Shown: positions 1 through 6,118 of the stretch, piece after piece | Layout of the letters: each line of letters opens with the position of its first letter | Numbering within the stretch: the first letter of the stretch is position 1 | Source of the DNA: SZUA-430 sp036840015 | GTDB lineage: Bacteria; Pseudomonadota; Alphaproteobacteria; Micropepsales; Micropepsaceae | NCBI GenBank assembly: GCA_036840015.1 | Contig: DAISVV010000141.1 | Location: forward strand, 1 to 8,483 | Length of the DNA: 8,483 nt | Direction: 5' to 3' | Made by a program: the position numbers and the translations under genes | Notes under the pieces: model-generated | What the model was told of the DNA's origin: nothing | Seen by the model: only the letters and a program-made list of their open reading frames with translations | The model's database searches: none

Positions 1-366
1 GAGCGCATTCGCCCCGAGCAGGCAGTGCTTCCCGATGCGCGTGCGGTGCAGGATAATCGACCCGATCCCGATCAGCGTGTTGTCGCCGATGGTGCAGCCA
101 TGCAGCATCACCATGTGCCCGACCGTCACGCCGGCGCCAATCGTCAACGGCACCCCGGCATCGCTGTGCAGCACCGAGCCATCCTGAACGTTCGAGTTCT
201 CACCGACCGTGATGAGGTCCATGTCGCCCCGGATCACCGCCCCGAACCAGACGCTCGCGCCCGTCAGAAGGCGCACATTGCCGATCACCGACGCGCTGGG
301 TGCGATCCAGTACTCCCCCGCAGCCGGCAACTGCGGAACAATGTCTCCAAGCCGATAGGCCGTCAT
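1..366 (-). CDS. Gamma-class carbonic anhydrase family protein, N-terminal part (runs off the left edge)
   Basis: This is the first 122 codons of a left-handed parallel beta-helix protein of the gamma carbonic anhydrase (YrdA/PaaY/CaiE-like) family; the C-terminus lies outside the window. Reading from ATG 366-364 gives a hexapeptide-repeat pattern from about residue 22 onward. The family signature is present: RGD at 46-48, then NVQDGSVLH (59-67) and VGHMVMLHGC (82-91). His67, His84 and His89 fall where the three zinc ligands of the family lie. A Shine-Dalgarno-like AGGGGAG stands about 10 bases upstream of the ATG. Members of this family may hydrate CO2, but many have only been shown to bind metal, so the activity is inferred. 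The gene is divergent from the OmpA-family gene. Confidence in the family is high; the substrate is open. Confidence 0.9.
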   Translation of the reverse strand, partial: MTAYRLGDIVPQLPAAGEYWIAPSASVIGNVRLLTGASVWFGAVIRGDMDLITVGENSNVQDGSVLHSDAGVPLTIGAGVTVGHMVMLHGCTIGDNTLIGIGSIILHRTRIGKHCLLGANAL

Positions 367-644
367 CTCTGCGAAACTCCCCTGCGAGCACCCGTCCCGA
401 CCGTCCTTATCGCCCGTTTCGCGCGGACGCAAAACCCCGGAGTCGGGGCCCCGGCCCTCCCGTACAGGTTGCCCCAGTCCCCCGCCCGATACCAAATCGC
501 GTAGTTCCCAAACGAATCAATTGTGCCAAATTCAGACCACTGCGCACCGGATCCCCCTGATTTCCCGGGGTGCGGCTCAGAACATGCATGTCAGACCGTC
601 ATGTCCCGGAATCCGTCAACGGATCCAGGCAGTGGAGTTTTGAA
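367..644. promoter_or_regulatory. Divergent intergenic region between carbonic anhydrase and OmpA-family genes
   Basis: These 278 bases must hold the promoters of both flanking genes. A relatively AT-rich island at about 487-532 is the most likely promoter zone, but I see no convincing -35/-10 pair on either strand. Two small hairpins are visible: CCCCG(435-439)/CGGGG(444-448), and ATCCG(611-615)/CGGAT(620-624). The second sits about 10 bases before the ompA-type ribosome binding site (GGAG, 634-637). No tRNA or coding sequence is evident here. Confidence 0.45.
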
Positions 645-1706
645 ATGAAGACAGGATCGCTGGTCCTCGCGACCCTTGCGTTGCTCGCCTCGGCAGGCCC
701 CGCCGCGGCTGAACGTTTCACGAGCTTGTACGGCGCCGTCGAAGGCGGCGGCAACTGGATCGAGCAATTCGAGTTGCAGGAATACCTGACCCCGCCAGCA
801 GGCCCCACCGAGAATGCCATGATGCGCAGCCAGCCGGGCTGGGCCGGCCTCGTGACTGTCGGCTACGCCTTCCCCGAGGAATGGCGTCTCGAGCTCGAGG
901 GCGGCTACCGCTACAACAAGCTGGACACGATCCTGCCAGCCGGCGGCGTGACCTCGCCCATCGACGGGCATTTCCGCAACATCACCGTCATGGCCAACGC
1001 AGTCCATGACATCGTGTCCCCACAGGGCGTGATCCTGTCGCTCGGCGCAGGCGTCGGTGCGGTCCACAGCCGCCTCGACAGCCCGGCACTGGCCACGGAC
1101 TTCGACGGCGATGACGTCTCTCTCGCCTTCCAGGGCATCGCGGGGCTCAGCGTACCGGTCAATGACTGGCTGGACATGTCGCTGAACTACCGCTTCCTCT
1201 ATGTACGCGCGATGAACCTCGTCGACGAGAACACGGCCGCCCCCGCGCTCGCGACTGTCAGCCTCGAGGACTTCAAGAGCCACACGCTGTCGCTCGGCTT
1301 CCGCTTCGGCAGCCGCCCCGGCGAGATCCCTGTGGCCCAGGCTGAAGCCCCGCCCCCGCCGCCGCCACCGCAGGTGCCACGCCAGTTCATTGTCTTCTTC
1401 GGCTTCAACAAGTGCAACATCACGGCCAGCGCCGACAGCGTCCTGTCCGAGGCTGCAAACGCCGCCCGCCAGCTCGGGACGGTTTCGGTACGCATCTCCG
1501 GCCACACCGACACCGTGGGCTCGGTCGCGGCCAACCAGAGGCTGTCGCAGTGCCGCGCCAATGCCGCGCGCCTCAATCTGGTCGGCAAGGGCGTGCCCGA
1601 TAGCGCGATCCGGGCGACGGGGTACGGGGAAAGCCAGCTCCTCATCCAGACGGGCGACGGCGTGAAGGAACCCCAGAACAGGCGTGTAAACGTCGACCTC
1701 GAGTAG
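645..1706 (+). CDS. OmpA-family outer-membrane protein (beta-barrel plus peptidoglycan-binding domain)
   Basis: A 353-residue porin-like structural protein that should span the outer membrane and anchor it to peptidoglycan. Start ATG 645 was chosen because GGAG (634-637) precedes it by 7 bases and it opens directly into a signal peptide (residues 1-22, ending AAA before ERFTS). Residues 27-221 alternate like a transmembrane beta-barrel. A proline-rich linker follows (APPPPPPPQVP, about 235-245). An OmpA_C domain occupies about 248-353: GHTDTVG (286-292), LSQCR (300-304) and a final QNRRVNV. Asp289 and Arg304 sit at the spacing of the two diaminopimelate-binding residues of E. coli OmpA. Unusually, the first strand reads FGFNKC instead of the common FDxDKS, adding Cys257, and a second cysteine, Cys303, lies in the LSxxR helix. 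The gene is monocistronic, with a terminator directly after it. Confidence 0.93.
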   Translation: MKTGSLVLATLALLASAGPAAAERFTSLYGAVEGGGNWIEQFELQEYLTPPAGPTENAMMRSQPGWAGLVTVGYAFPEEWRLELEGGYRYNKLDTILPAGGVTSPIDGHFRNITVMANAVHDIVSPQGVILSLGAGVGAVHSRLDSPALATDFDGDDVSLAFQGIAGLSVPVNDWLDMSLNYRFLYVRAMNLVDENTAAPALATVSLEDFKSHTLSLGFRFGSRPGEIPVAQAEAPPPPPPPQVPRQFIVFFGFNKCNITASADSVLSEAANAARQLGTVSVRISGHTDTVGSVAANQRLSQCRANAARLNLVGKGVPDSAIRATGYGESQLLIQTGDGVKEPQNRRVNVDLE

Positions 1707-1736
1707 CCACGACCGTCAATCGGCATCGTGCAGTTC

Positions 1737-1766
1737 AACGGCGGGATGAAAATCCCGCCGTTTTTC
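1737..1766 (+). terminator. Intrinsic terminator of the OmpA-family gene
   Basis: A perfect 11-bp stem (1737-1747 with 1752-1762) closes a GAAA tetraloop and runs into a T-tract (1761-1765). It begins 31 bases after the stop codon of the OmpA-family gene. It isolates that gene from the unknown membrane protein downstream. Confidence 0.92.
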
Positions 1767-1884
1767 TTGTGTCGGGAGAACCATGACCGGCCTCAAGGTG
1801 CCACGATGGTGCATGCGTCACGCAACCAAGTTCCCTGACCGTCGTCTTCATGCGAAAGTCAGGCATTGTTTCGGGAGCCCCGCC

Positions 1885-2925
1885 ATGATTGCCCGTCTCG
1901 GTTTCGTGCTGTTGTTCCTGACCGGCATCGCGCTTGCCTTCGCGTGGCTGTCGGACTGGGGCTATTCGATCCCGCTCGAGAAGGCCGTCAAGGCTGACCT
2001 CATCACCAACGCCACGCCCGCCCGCATCAACGGGCTGATCCTCCAGGCGCTTGAACGCGATGACATCGAGGAAGCCGACATGTATGTCGAGATCGCCCGC
2101 TTCCTCGACTATCAGCTCCCCGAGAGCACCCTCGTGCGCCTCAGGGAGGCCCATGAACTCTCGGCCACGGTCGTGCGCAACACGTACCAGTTCGGCGAGG
2201 GTTTCGTGACCGGTACGGGCGAATCCACCGCCGGGCTCGCCGGCGCCGTCACCTCAGACCTGACCGTGATCGGTGACCTGCGTGACATAGCGCTCGAAGG
2301 CGGCCGCATGATTGCCGGTGAGGAATACTCCGAACTGATCCTCGGCCTGTCGGTCGTGGGCGTCGGCCTCACGGCGGCAACAATCGCAACAGGCGGCGGC
2401 GGCATCGTCGCCAAGGCCGGCATATCGCTGGTCAAGGCCGCCCGCCGCACCGGACGGCTGACCGCAGAGTTCTCGACCGCGCTGACCCGACTGACGACCG
2501 AAGCGGTCAACATGCCCCTCCTGCGCCGGACGATCAGCAGCGTCGACCTGACCGACATCAACCGGACCCAGCGCGTGATGGCCGACTATGGCCGCAATGT
2601 CCGTGCCGCGCGGCGGCTTCCCGTGCTCACGCGCATGGGCGAGATCAGCAACCGCGTAGGACCGGCCGAAACCGTCCGCCTGATGAAGTTCGTGCGCACG
2701 GGCGAGAACCTCGACGACGTCGCCGGCATGACCAAGCGGTTCGGGCTCAAGTCACGCGGCATCATGGAACTGACCGGCAAGATCGCCCTGCGCTCGTTCA
2801 AGACGAGCTTCCGGATCATGGAATGGGTGGCCGGCCAGCTCATCGGCCTGCTAGCCTGGATCGGCGGGCTGATCCTGATGATCCTCATGCGCGGCATCAA
2901 CCTGTTCAAGCGCGCACGGATCTGA
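1885..2925 (+). CDS. Conserved-looking membrane protein of unknown function
   Basis: I do not recognise a named family for this 346-residue protein. Start ATG 1885 is preferred because GGGAG (1873-1877) lies 7 bases upstream and the product then begins with a membrane helix (about residues 4-22). The frame stays open back to an ATG at 1783, but that extension is arginine-rich and has no good ribosome site. Visible parts: a soluble helical stretch (30-95) with an acidic ERDDIEEAD segment (57-65); VIGDLRDIALEGG (138-150); a hydrophobic glycine-rich stretch (160-184) followed by KAARRTGR; a basic helical middle (185-310); and a strong C-terminal membrane segment (about 313-336) ending in basic FKRARI. 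The layout suggests an inner-membrane protein anchored at both ends. It stands alone between a terminator and a convergent gene. Codon use resembles the neighbours, so no sign of recent transfer. Confidence 0.8.
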   Translation: MIARLGFVLLFLTGIALAFAWLSDWGYSIPLEKAVKADLITNATPARINGLILQALERDDIEEADMYVEIARFLDYQLPESTLVRLREAHELSATVVRNTYQFGEGFVTGTGESTAGLAGAVTSDLTVIGDLRDIALEGGRMIAGEEYSELILGLSVVGVGLTAATIATGGGGIVAKAGISLVKAARRTGRLTAEFSTALTRLTTEAVNMPLLRRTISSVDLTDINRTQRVMADYGRNVRAARRLPVLTRMGEISNRVGPAETVRLMKFVRTGENLDDVAGMTKRFGLKSRGIMELTGKIALRSFKTSFRIMEWVAGQLIGLLAWIGGLILMILMRGINLFKRARI

Positions 2926-2939
2926 CGGCAGGCACGACG

Positions 2940-2970
2940 CAAACAGGCCCCGCAGCGAAGCCGCAGGGCC
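2940..2970 (-). terminator. Hairpin terminator between two convergent genes
   Basis: Arms 2946-2956 and 2960-2970 pair over 11 bp around a 3-base loop; read on the minus strand two of the pairs are G-U wobbles. On the minus strand the hairpin is followed by TGTTTG, so it fits best as the terminator of the Omp25-like gene, whose stop codon is 23 bases away. It lies 20 bases after the plus-strand membrane-protein gene and may stop that transcript too, although no T-tract follows on that strand. Confidence 0.65.
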
Positions 2971-2993
2971 CGTGCCATTCGCTGCTTCAGGTC

Positions 2994-3698
2994 TCAGGGA
3001 TTGAAGTGCCAGTTCAAGCGCGCCGTTACGGTGTGAAGCTCCGGCTCGAAATCACGGGTGACTGACGCCGCACCCTGTGTGGCGACGTGGTCGGCCGACC
3101 CGAAGTGATAGTAGTCGTATTCGAGCGCGAGCGACACGTCGCCCGACAGCATCTGCTCGAAACCAGCCCCGGCGGTCCAGCCCTCATGGTCCTCGGTGGT
3201 CGAATAGGCACCAGTCTCGGGCGCAGACGTATCAGCAAGGGAATGATCATAGCGGGCAAGCGCAAATCCGCCCTTCACGTAGACGAGTGAGGCATCGAAG
3301 GCATATCCGCCCCGCAGCGTCGCTGCCGCGTTCCAGTCGGAGTTCAGCGTGCGCACATTGTCGGTATCAACCGCATCGATACGGGTCTCATCGAGGTCGG
3401 CGTAGGAACCGGACACCTCGATTCCGACGACAAACGACGAGAACTGGTAGAGATACCCGATCTGCGCGCCGCCCACGACGCCATCCGGCGAGAAGTCGAG
3501 CGCAGTGCCGACCGGCGAGGTGTCATAGGCAAACCCGCCACCGGTCTGCGCAGTCTTGGTCGAGGCAACATCACCCCATGCGCCACCCGCGTGGCCGCCC
3601 AGGTAGACGCCCGTCCACGGTCCACTGGCCTCGGCCGGCGCGGCAAAGGCGAACAACAGTCCAAATCCGGCAGATGCCAGCAGCTTGATCTTGGTCAT
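2994..3698 (-). CDS. Omp25/Omp31-like outer-membrane beta-barrel protein
   Basis: A 234-residue protein with a clear signal peptide (residues 1-24, MTKIKLLAS... ending APAEA before SGPWTG). The mature part is an eight-strand-type porin-like barrel of the outer-membrane beta-barrel (opacity/Omp25) class. Family marks are GPWTGVYLGGHAGGAWG (26-42) at the start of the mature protein, GAQIGYLYQF (77-86), LRGGYAFD (128-135), VYVKGGFA (139-146), and a final strand TVTARLNWHF (223-232) with the aromatic end typical for Bam recognition. The start at 3698-3696 was chosen because the signal peptide begins there and a G-rich GTGGGG lies about 5 bases upstream; the frame extends further 5' without such signals. 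The function is structural or porin-like and the substrate is unknown. It lies 188 bases downstream of the thiolase on the same strand, so its own promoter is likely, though none is obvious. Confidence 0.9.
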   Translation of the reverse strand: MTKIKLLASAGFGLLFAFAAPAEASGPWTGVYLGGHAGGAWGDVASTKTAQTGGGFAYDTSPVGTALDFSPDGVVGGAQIGYLYQFSSFVVGIEVSGSYADLDETRIDAVDTDNVRTLNSDWNAAATLRGGYAFDASLVYVKGGFALARYDHSLADTSAPETGAYSTTEDHEGWTAGAGFEQMLSGDVSLALEYDYYHFGSADHVATQGAASVTRDFEPELHTVTARLNWHFNP

Positions 3699-3886
3699 GA
3701 GAACCCCACGGTTGCTTGTTCTTGTGCATGAGGCGACGCGGCCATTCGGCTCTTCCGTCGAATCAATACAAGACAAGGCTAGCCACAGGCACCAGCGCAC
3801 AACACCAAGGAGGACGCGCATCGGCCACCGACCCGCAACCTGTCCTCAGGGGCGTTCCGTCACGCCGACAGACGGCTCTGGAAAAC

Positions 3887-5071
3887 TCAGTGGACCAGTT
3901 CAAGCGCGAGCGCCGTGGCCTCGCCCCCGCCGATGCAGAGCGAGGCGACACCCCGCTTCACGCCGCGCTTGTGCATCGCATTGATCAGCGTCGCGACGAT
4001 CCGCGCACCCGAAGCGCCGATCGGATGCCCGAGCGCACAGGCCCCGCCATTCACGTTGACCACGTCATGCGGAAGGCTGAGCTCGCGCATGGCGATCATG
4101 GCGACGACCGCAAACGCCTCGTTGATCTCGTAGAGCCCGACATCACTGGCCCTCCAGCCGGCCCGCTCCAGCACCTTCCCGATGGCCCCGACGGGCGCGG
4201 TCGTGAACCAGCGCGGCTCTGCGGCATGGCTTGCCTGCGCCACGATCCGCGCCAGCCGCGGCTGGCCGCGTCCCGCCGCGCCGGCACCGCGCACCAGCAC
4301 CAGTGCCGCGGCACCATCGGAGATCGAGGATGAATTCGCCGCCGTCACCGTGCCATCCTTCGCAAAGGCCGGCTTCAGCGTCGGGATCTTCGCGACATCC
4401 GCCTTGCGCGGCTGCTCATCGATCGACACGGTCGTGCTGCCCGACCGCCCCGGCACCGTCACGGGTACGATCTCGCCCTCGAAGGCGCCGCCCTGCTGCG
4501 CCGCCTGCGAGCGGGTCAGCGACGCGATCGCATAATTGTCCTGCTCGGCACGCGTGAACTGGAAATGCCGTGCCGCGTCCTCGGCATAGGTGCCCATGAG
4601 ACGCCCCTCATAGGCATCTTCCAGCCCGTCGAGGAACATGTGGTCCTTCACCTCGCCATGGCCCAGCCGCAAGCCGCCGCGCGCCTTGGGCAAAAGATAG
4701 GGAGCGTTTGTCATCGACTCCATGCCGCCCGCCACCGCCACGTCGATCGATCCGCTGCGTAGCTGGTCGGCCGCCAGCATGATCGCCTTCATGCCCGAGC
4801 CGCATACCTTGCTCACGGTCGTGCAGGGCACCGCGTGCGGCAGCCCGCCATGGATCGCCGCCTATCGCGCCGGCGCCTGCCCCCGCGCCGCCGGCAGCAC
4901 GCAGCCCATGTACACCTCGCCAACCTGCGCCGCATCGAGGCTGGTGCGCCCCAGCGCCCCCCGGATGGCCTGCGCCCCCAGCTGTGGCGCCGTCAGCCCC
5001 GACAGCTCGCCCTGGAACCCGCCCATGGGCGTGCGTGCATAACCGGTGATGAAGATATCGTCGGCAGCCAT
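3887..5071 (-). pseudogene. Acetyl-CoA acetyltransferase/thiolase, interrupted by an in-frame TAG at codon 70
   Basis: Without the stop this would be a normal-length (394 codon) thiolase joining or cleaving acetoacetyl-CoA or longer 3-ketoacyl-CoA. The start ATG 5071-5069 has a very good AGGAGGG six bases upstream. Every catalytic element is present in one frame: nucleophile Cys90 in SKVCGSG, NEAFA (317-321), GHP with His349, and Cys379 in LCIGGG. Codon 70 (4864-4862) is TAG where the family has Gln in the ARQAA motif, one transition from CAG. Frame and conservation are unbroken on both sides, so this is a recent nonsense mutation, a read error, or rarely amber suppression. Translation of the first 69 codons alone would give no active enzyme. 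A restart at GTG 4831 (codon 81) would keep Cys90 but lose the first strands of the fold. The exact paralogue (biosynthetic or degradative) cannot be told. No other catabolic gene is nearby. Confidence 0.88.
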
Positions 5072-5125
5072 GGAAATCCCTCCTGATGAGGCACCTCCCA
5101 TACGCCGCCTGAACAGCACCATCAA
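5072..5125 (-). promoter_or_regulatory. Ribosome site and weak candidate promoter of the thiolase gene
   Basis: On the minus strand TTGATG (5125-5120) and TATGGG (5102-5097) stand 17 bases apart, a weak sigma-70-like pair. The AGGAGGG ribosome site, 6 bases before the ATG, is the best Shine-Dalgarno in the window, which argues the gene was well expressed before the stop arose. The ribosome site is solid; the promoter is a guess. Confidence 0.3.
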
Positions 5126-5137
5126 GCGTACGCAAGA

Positions 5138-5284
5138 CCCCCATCCCCCACGCCGCTAGCGCGGCGCGGGTACTTCCCCCGCGCCAAGGCGCTGGGGAAG
5201 AGGAAAACAAAGGAGCGCAAATCGCGCATCTCTTCCCCCTTGGGGGAAGTCCCTGCGCCGCACAAGCGGCGCAGGGGATGGGGG
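5138..5284. repeat. Compound palindromic intergenic repeat with imperfect inverted ends
   Basis: About 147 bases bounded by CCCCCATCCCC-type ends that are inverted copies of each other: 17 of the 19 outermost bases match between 5138-5156 and the complement of 5266-5284. Each half repeats the same layout inward: a GC hairpin (5151-5156/5161-5166; 5251-5261/5266-5276, the latter a perfect 11-bp stem) and then a CTTCCCC...GGGGAAG hairpin (5173-5179/5194-5200; 5232-5239/5242-5249). The centre (about 5204-5229) is unpaired and AT-richer. It carries no believable gene. Such elements resemble the dispersed palindromic repeats found between genes in alphaproteobacterial genomes, and they may act as transcript ends or stabilisers. 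A related partial copy begins at the right end of the window. Confidence 0.8.
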
Positions 5285-5314
5285 CCCTCGCCAACGGCTA
5301 CGCACGCTCTTGGC

Positions 5315-5371
5315 CTGAACCCCATGCTCATCCACGTTTGCATGAATGCCGCATCAGACCTAGCCAGTGCC
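5315..5371 (-). pseudogene. Decayed fragment resembling the 3' end of cysH
   Basis: Read on the minus strand in one frame, this stretch aligns without gaps to the last 19 codons of the intact cysH (6175-6119): I count 42 of 57 bases identical. The translation keeps GTG, then CGIHANVD, around the catalytic-cysteine motif, but has TAG and TGA where cysH has Lys229 and Glu231 and reads through the normal stop codon. It has the same orientation as cysH and lies 804 bases further along, on the other side of adk. It may be the remains of a cysH duplication or of an insertion that duplicated the cysH end. Chance similarity cannot be excluded on so short a match. Confidence 0.45.
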
Positions 5372-5401
5372 CACCCTGCACCAGACCCAACAAGGGCTCA
5401 A

Positions 5402-6025
5402 TCAGCACCCAAGCCAGCGCCAGAGCCAGAACTTGCCCGGCGGCGACGCCGTGAGGGCAGCATCGATCTGGGCGGCGACGTCATCGACGGACTTCATGCC
5501 GTCGATCATCCTGATCTTGCCCTTTCGCCGATAATAGGGAAGCACGGGCGCAGTCTCAGCCCTGTAGACCTTCAGCCGCTTGCGAAAGACTTCCGGATCG
5601 TCATCCGGTCGAACGGGTTTGCCGGCAGCACGCGCCTCGTTCGCCCTGTTGATGACGCGTTGCACCAGAACTGCTTCATCGGCCTCGATGGCGATGACAT
5701 GGTCAAGCACCAGCTTTCTTGACCTCAGGACACGATCGAACGCCTTGGCCTGGCGCAGCGTGCGGGGAAATCCATCGAGGATGAAACCCTGCGCACAATC
5801 TGCCTCCGCTGTGCGTGCACTCACGATCTCCAAAACAATCGGGTCAGGGACAAGCCTGCCCTTCGCCATGATGGCCTTGGCACGCGCCCCGACCCGTGAA
5901 CCCTGCGCGATTGCAGCCCGAAGCATGTCGCCGGTGGACAGGTGCGGGATCCCATAGGTCGCCGAGACACGAGCCGCATGTGTCCCCTTGCCAACGGCAG
6001 GTGGTCCGAAAATCACCAGCCTCAT
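5402..6025 (-). CDS. adk: Adenylate kinase, short (LID-less) form with divergent P-loop
   Basis: A 207-residue cytosolic enzyme converting AMP + ATP to 2 ADP. Visible motifs: P-loop GPPAVGKGT (7-15, Lys13), LSTGDMLRAAI (29-39) of the AMP site, GFILDGFPRT (80-89), the short LID-type loop ending RPDDDPE (139-145), and YRAETAPVLPYY (154-165). The length and the lack of a zinc or long LID domain fit the short bacterial form. Two positions are unusual: the usual GPPGAGKGTQA reads GPPAVGKGTHA, so the third P-loop glycine is Ala10 and the following Gln is His16. The tail (about 192-207) is tryptophan-rich and atypical. The start at 6025 has AGGGGG about 6 bases upstream. The gene lies 93 bases downstream of cysH, outside the ribosomal-protein operon where adk often sits, so it may be a second copy. 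The family is certain; full activity is likely but unproven. Confidence 0.9.
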   Translation of the reverse strand: MRLVIFGPPAVGKGTHAARVSATYGIPHLSTGDMLRAAIAQGSRVGARAKAIMAKGRLVPDPIVLEIVSARTAEADCAQGFILDGFPRTLRQAKAFDRVLRSRKLVLDHVIAIEADEAVLVQRVINRANEARAAGKPVRPDDDPEVFRKRLKVYRAETAPVLPYYRRKGKIRMIDGMKSVDDVAAQIDAALTASPPGKFWLWRWLGC

Positions 6026-6118
6026 CGCACGCCCCCTAGGCTCCCAGACCCTTTCCCAAGACCTACGCTACCCACTCCCCTTGACACTTTTGTGTCGCGC
6101 AGTCGCGCCGCAAGGCGC

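Noticed and set aside
25..504. Long plus-strand open frame over the carbonic anhydrase gene
   Set aside because: It is antisense to a clearly recognised hexapeptide-repeat protein, has a His/Arg/Pro-rich composition typical of GC-rich shadow frames, and runs on into the intergenic region.
591..1505. 304-codon minus-strand open frame opposite the OmpA-family gene
   Set aside because: The opposite strand has a signal peptide, linker and OmpA_C motifs in order; the antisense frame shows no domain and arises from GC-rich third positions.
1783..1884. Longer N-terminus for the unknown membrane protein from ATG 1783
   Set aside because: The extension is basic and not membrane-like, lies close after the terminator, and the internal ATG 1885 has a well-spaced GGGAG and begins directly with a membrane helix.
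3857..3875. CCGTC/GACGG hairpin after the thiolase stop as a terminator
   Set aside because: Only 5 pairs around a 9-base loop and no T-tract on the minus strand.
4832..4900. Frameshift as the cause of the thiolase interruption
   Set aside because: The conserved protein sequence before and after the break is in the same frame; only a TAG codon replaces the conserved Gln, so it is a nonsense change and not an insertion or deletion.
5122..5343. Open frame of 73 codons on the minus strand across the palindromic repeat
   Set aside because: Its composition follows the hairpin arms and the cysH-like remnant, it has no ribosome site, and it is not similar to any protein I know. It is a by-product of the repeat.
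6081..6086. Perfect plus-strand TTGACA between cysH and adk
   Set aside because: No -10-like element stands 16-18 bases downstream, and a promoter here would read antisense into cysH. It is part of the small GACAC-TTTT-GTGTC hairpin.
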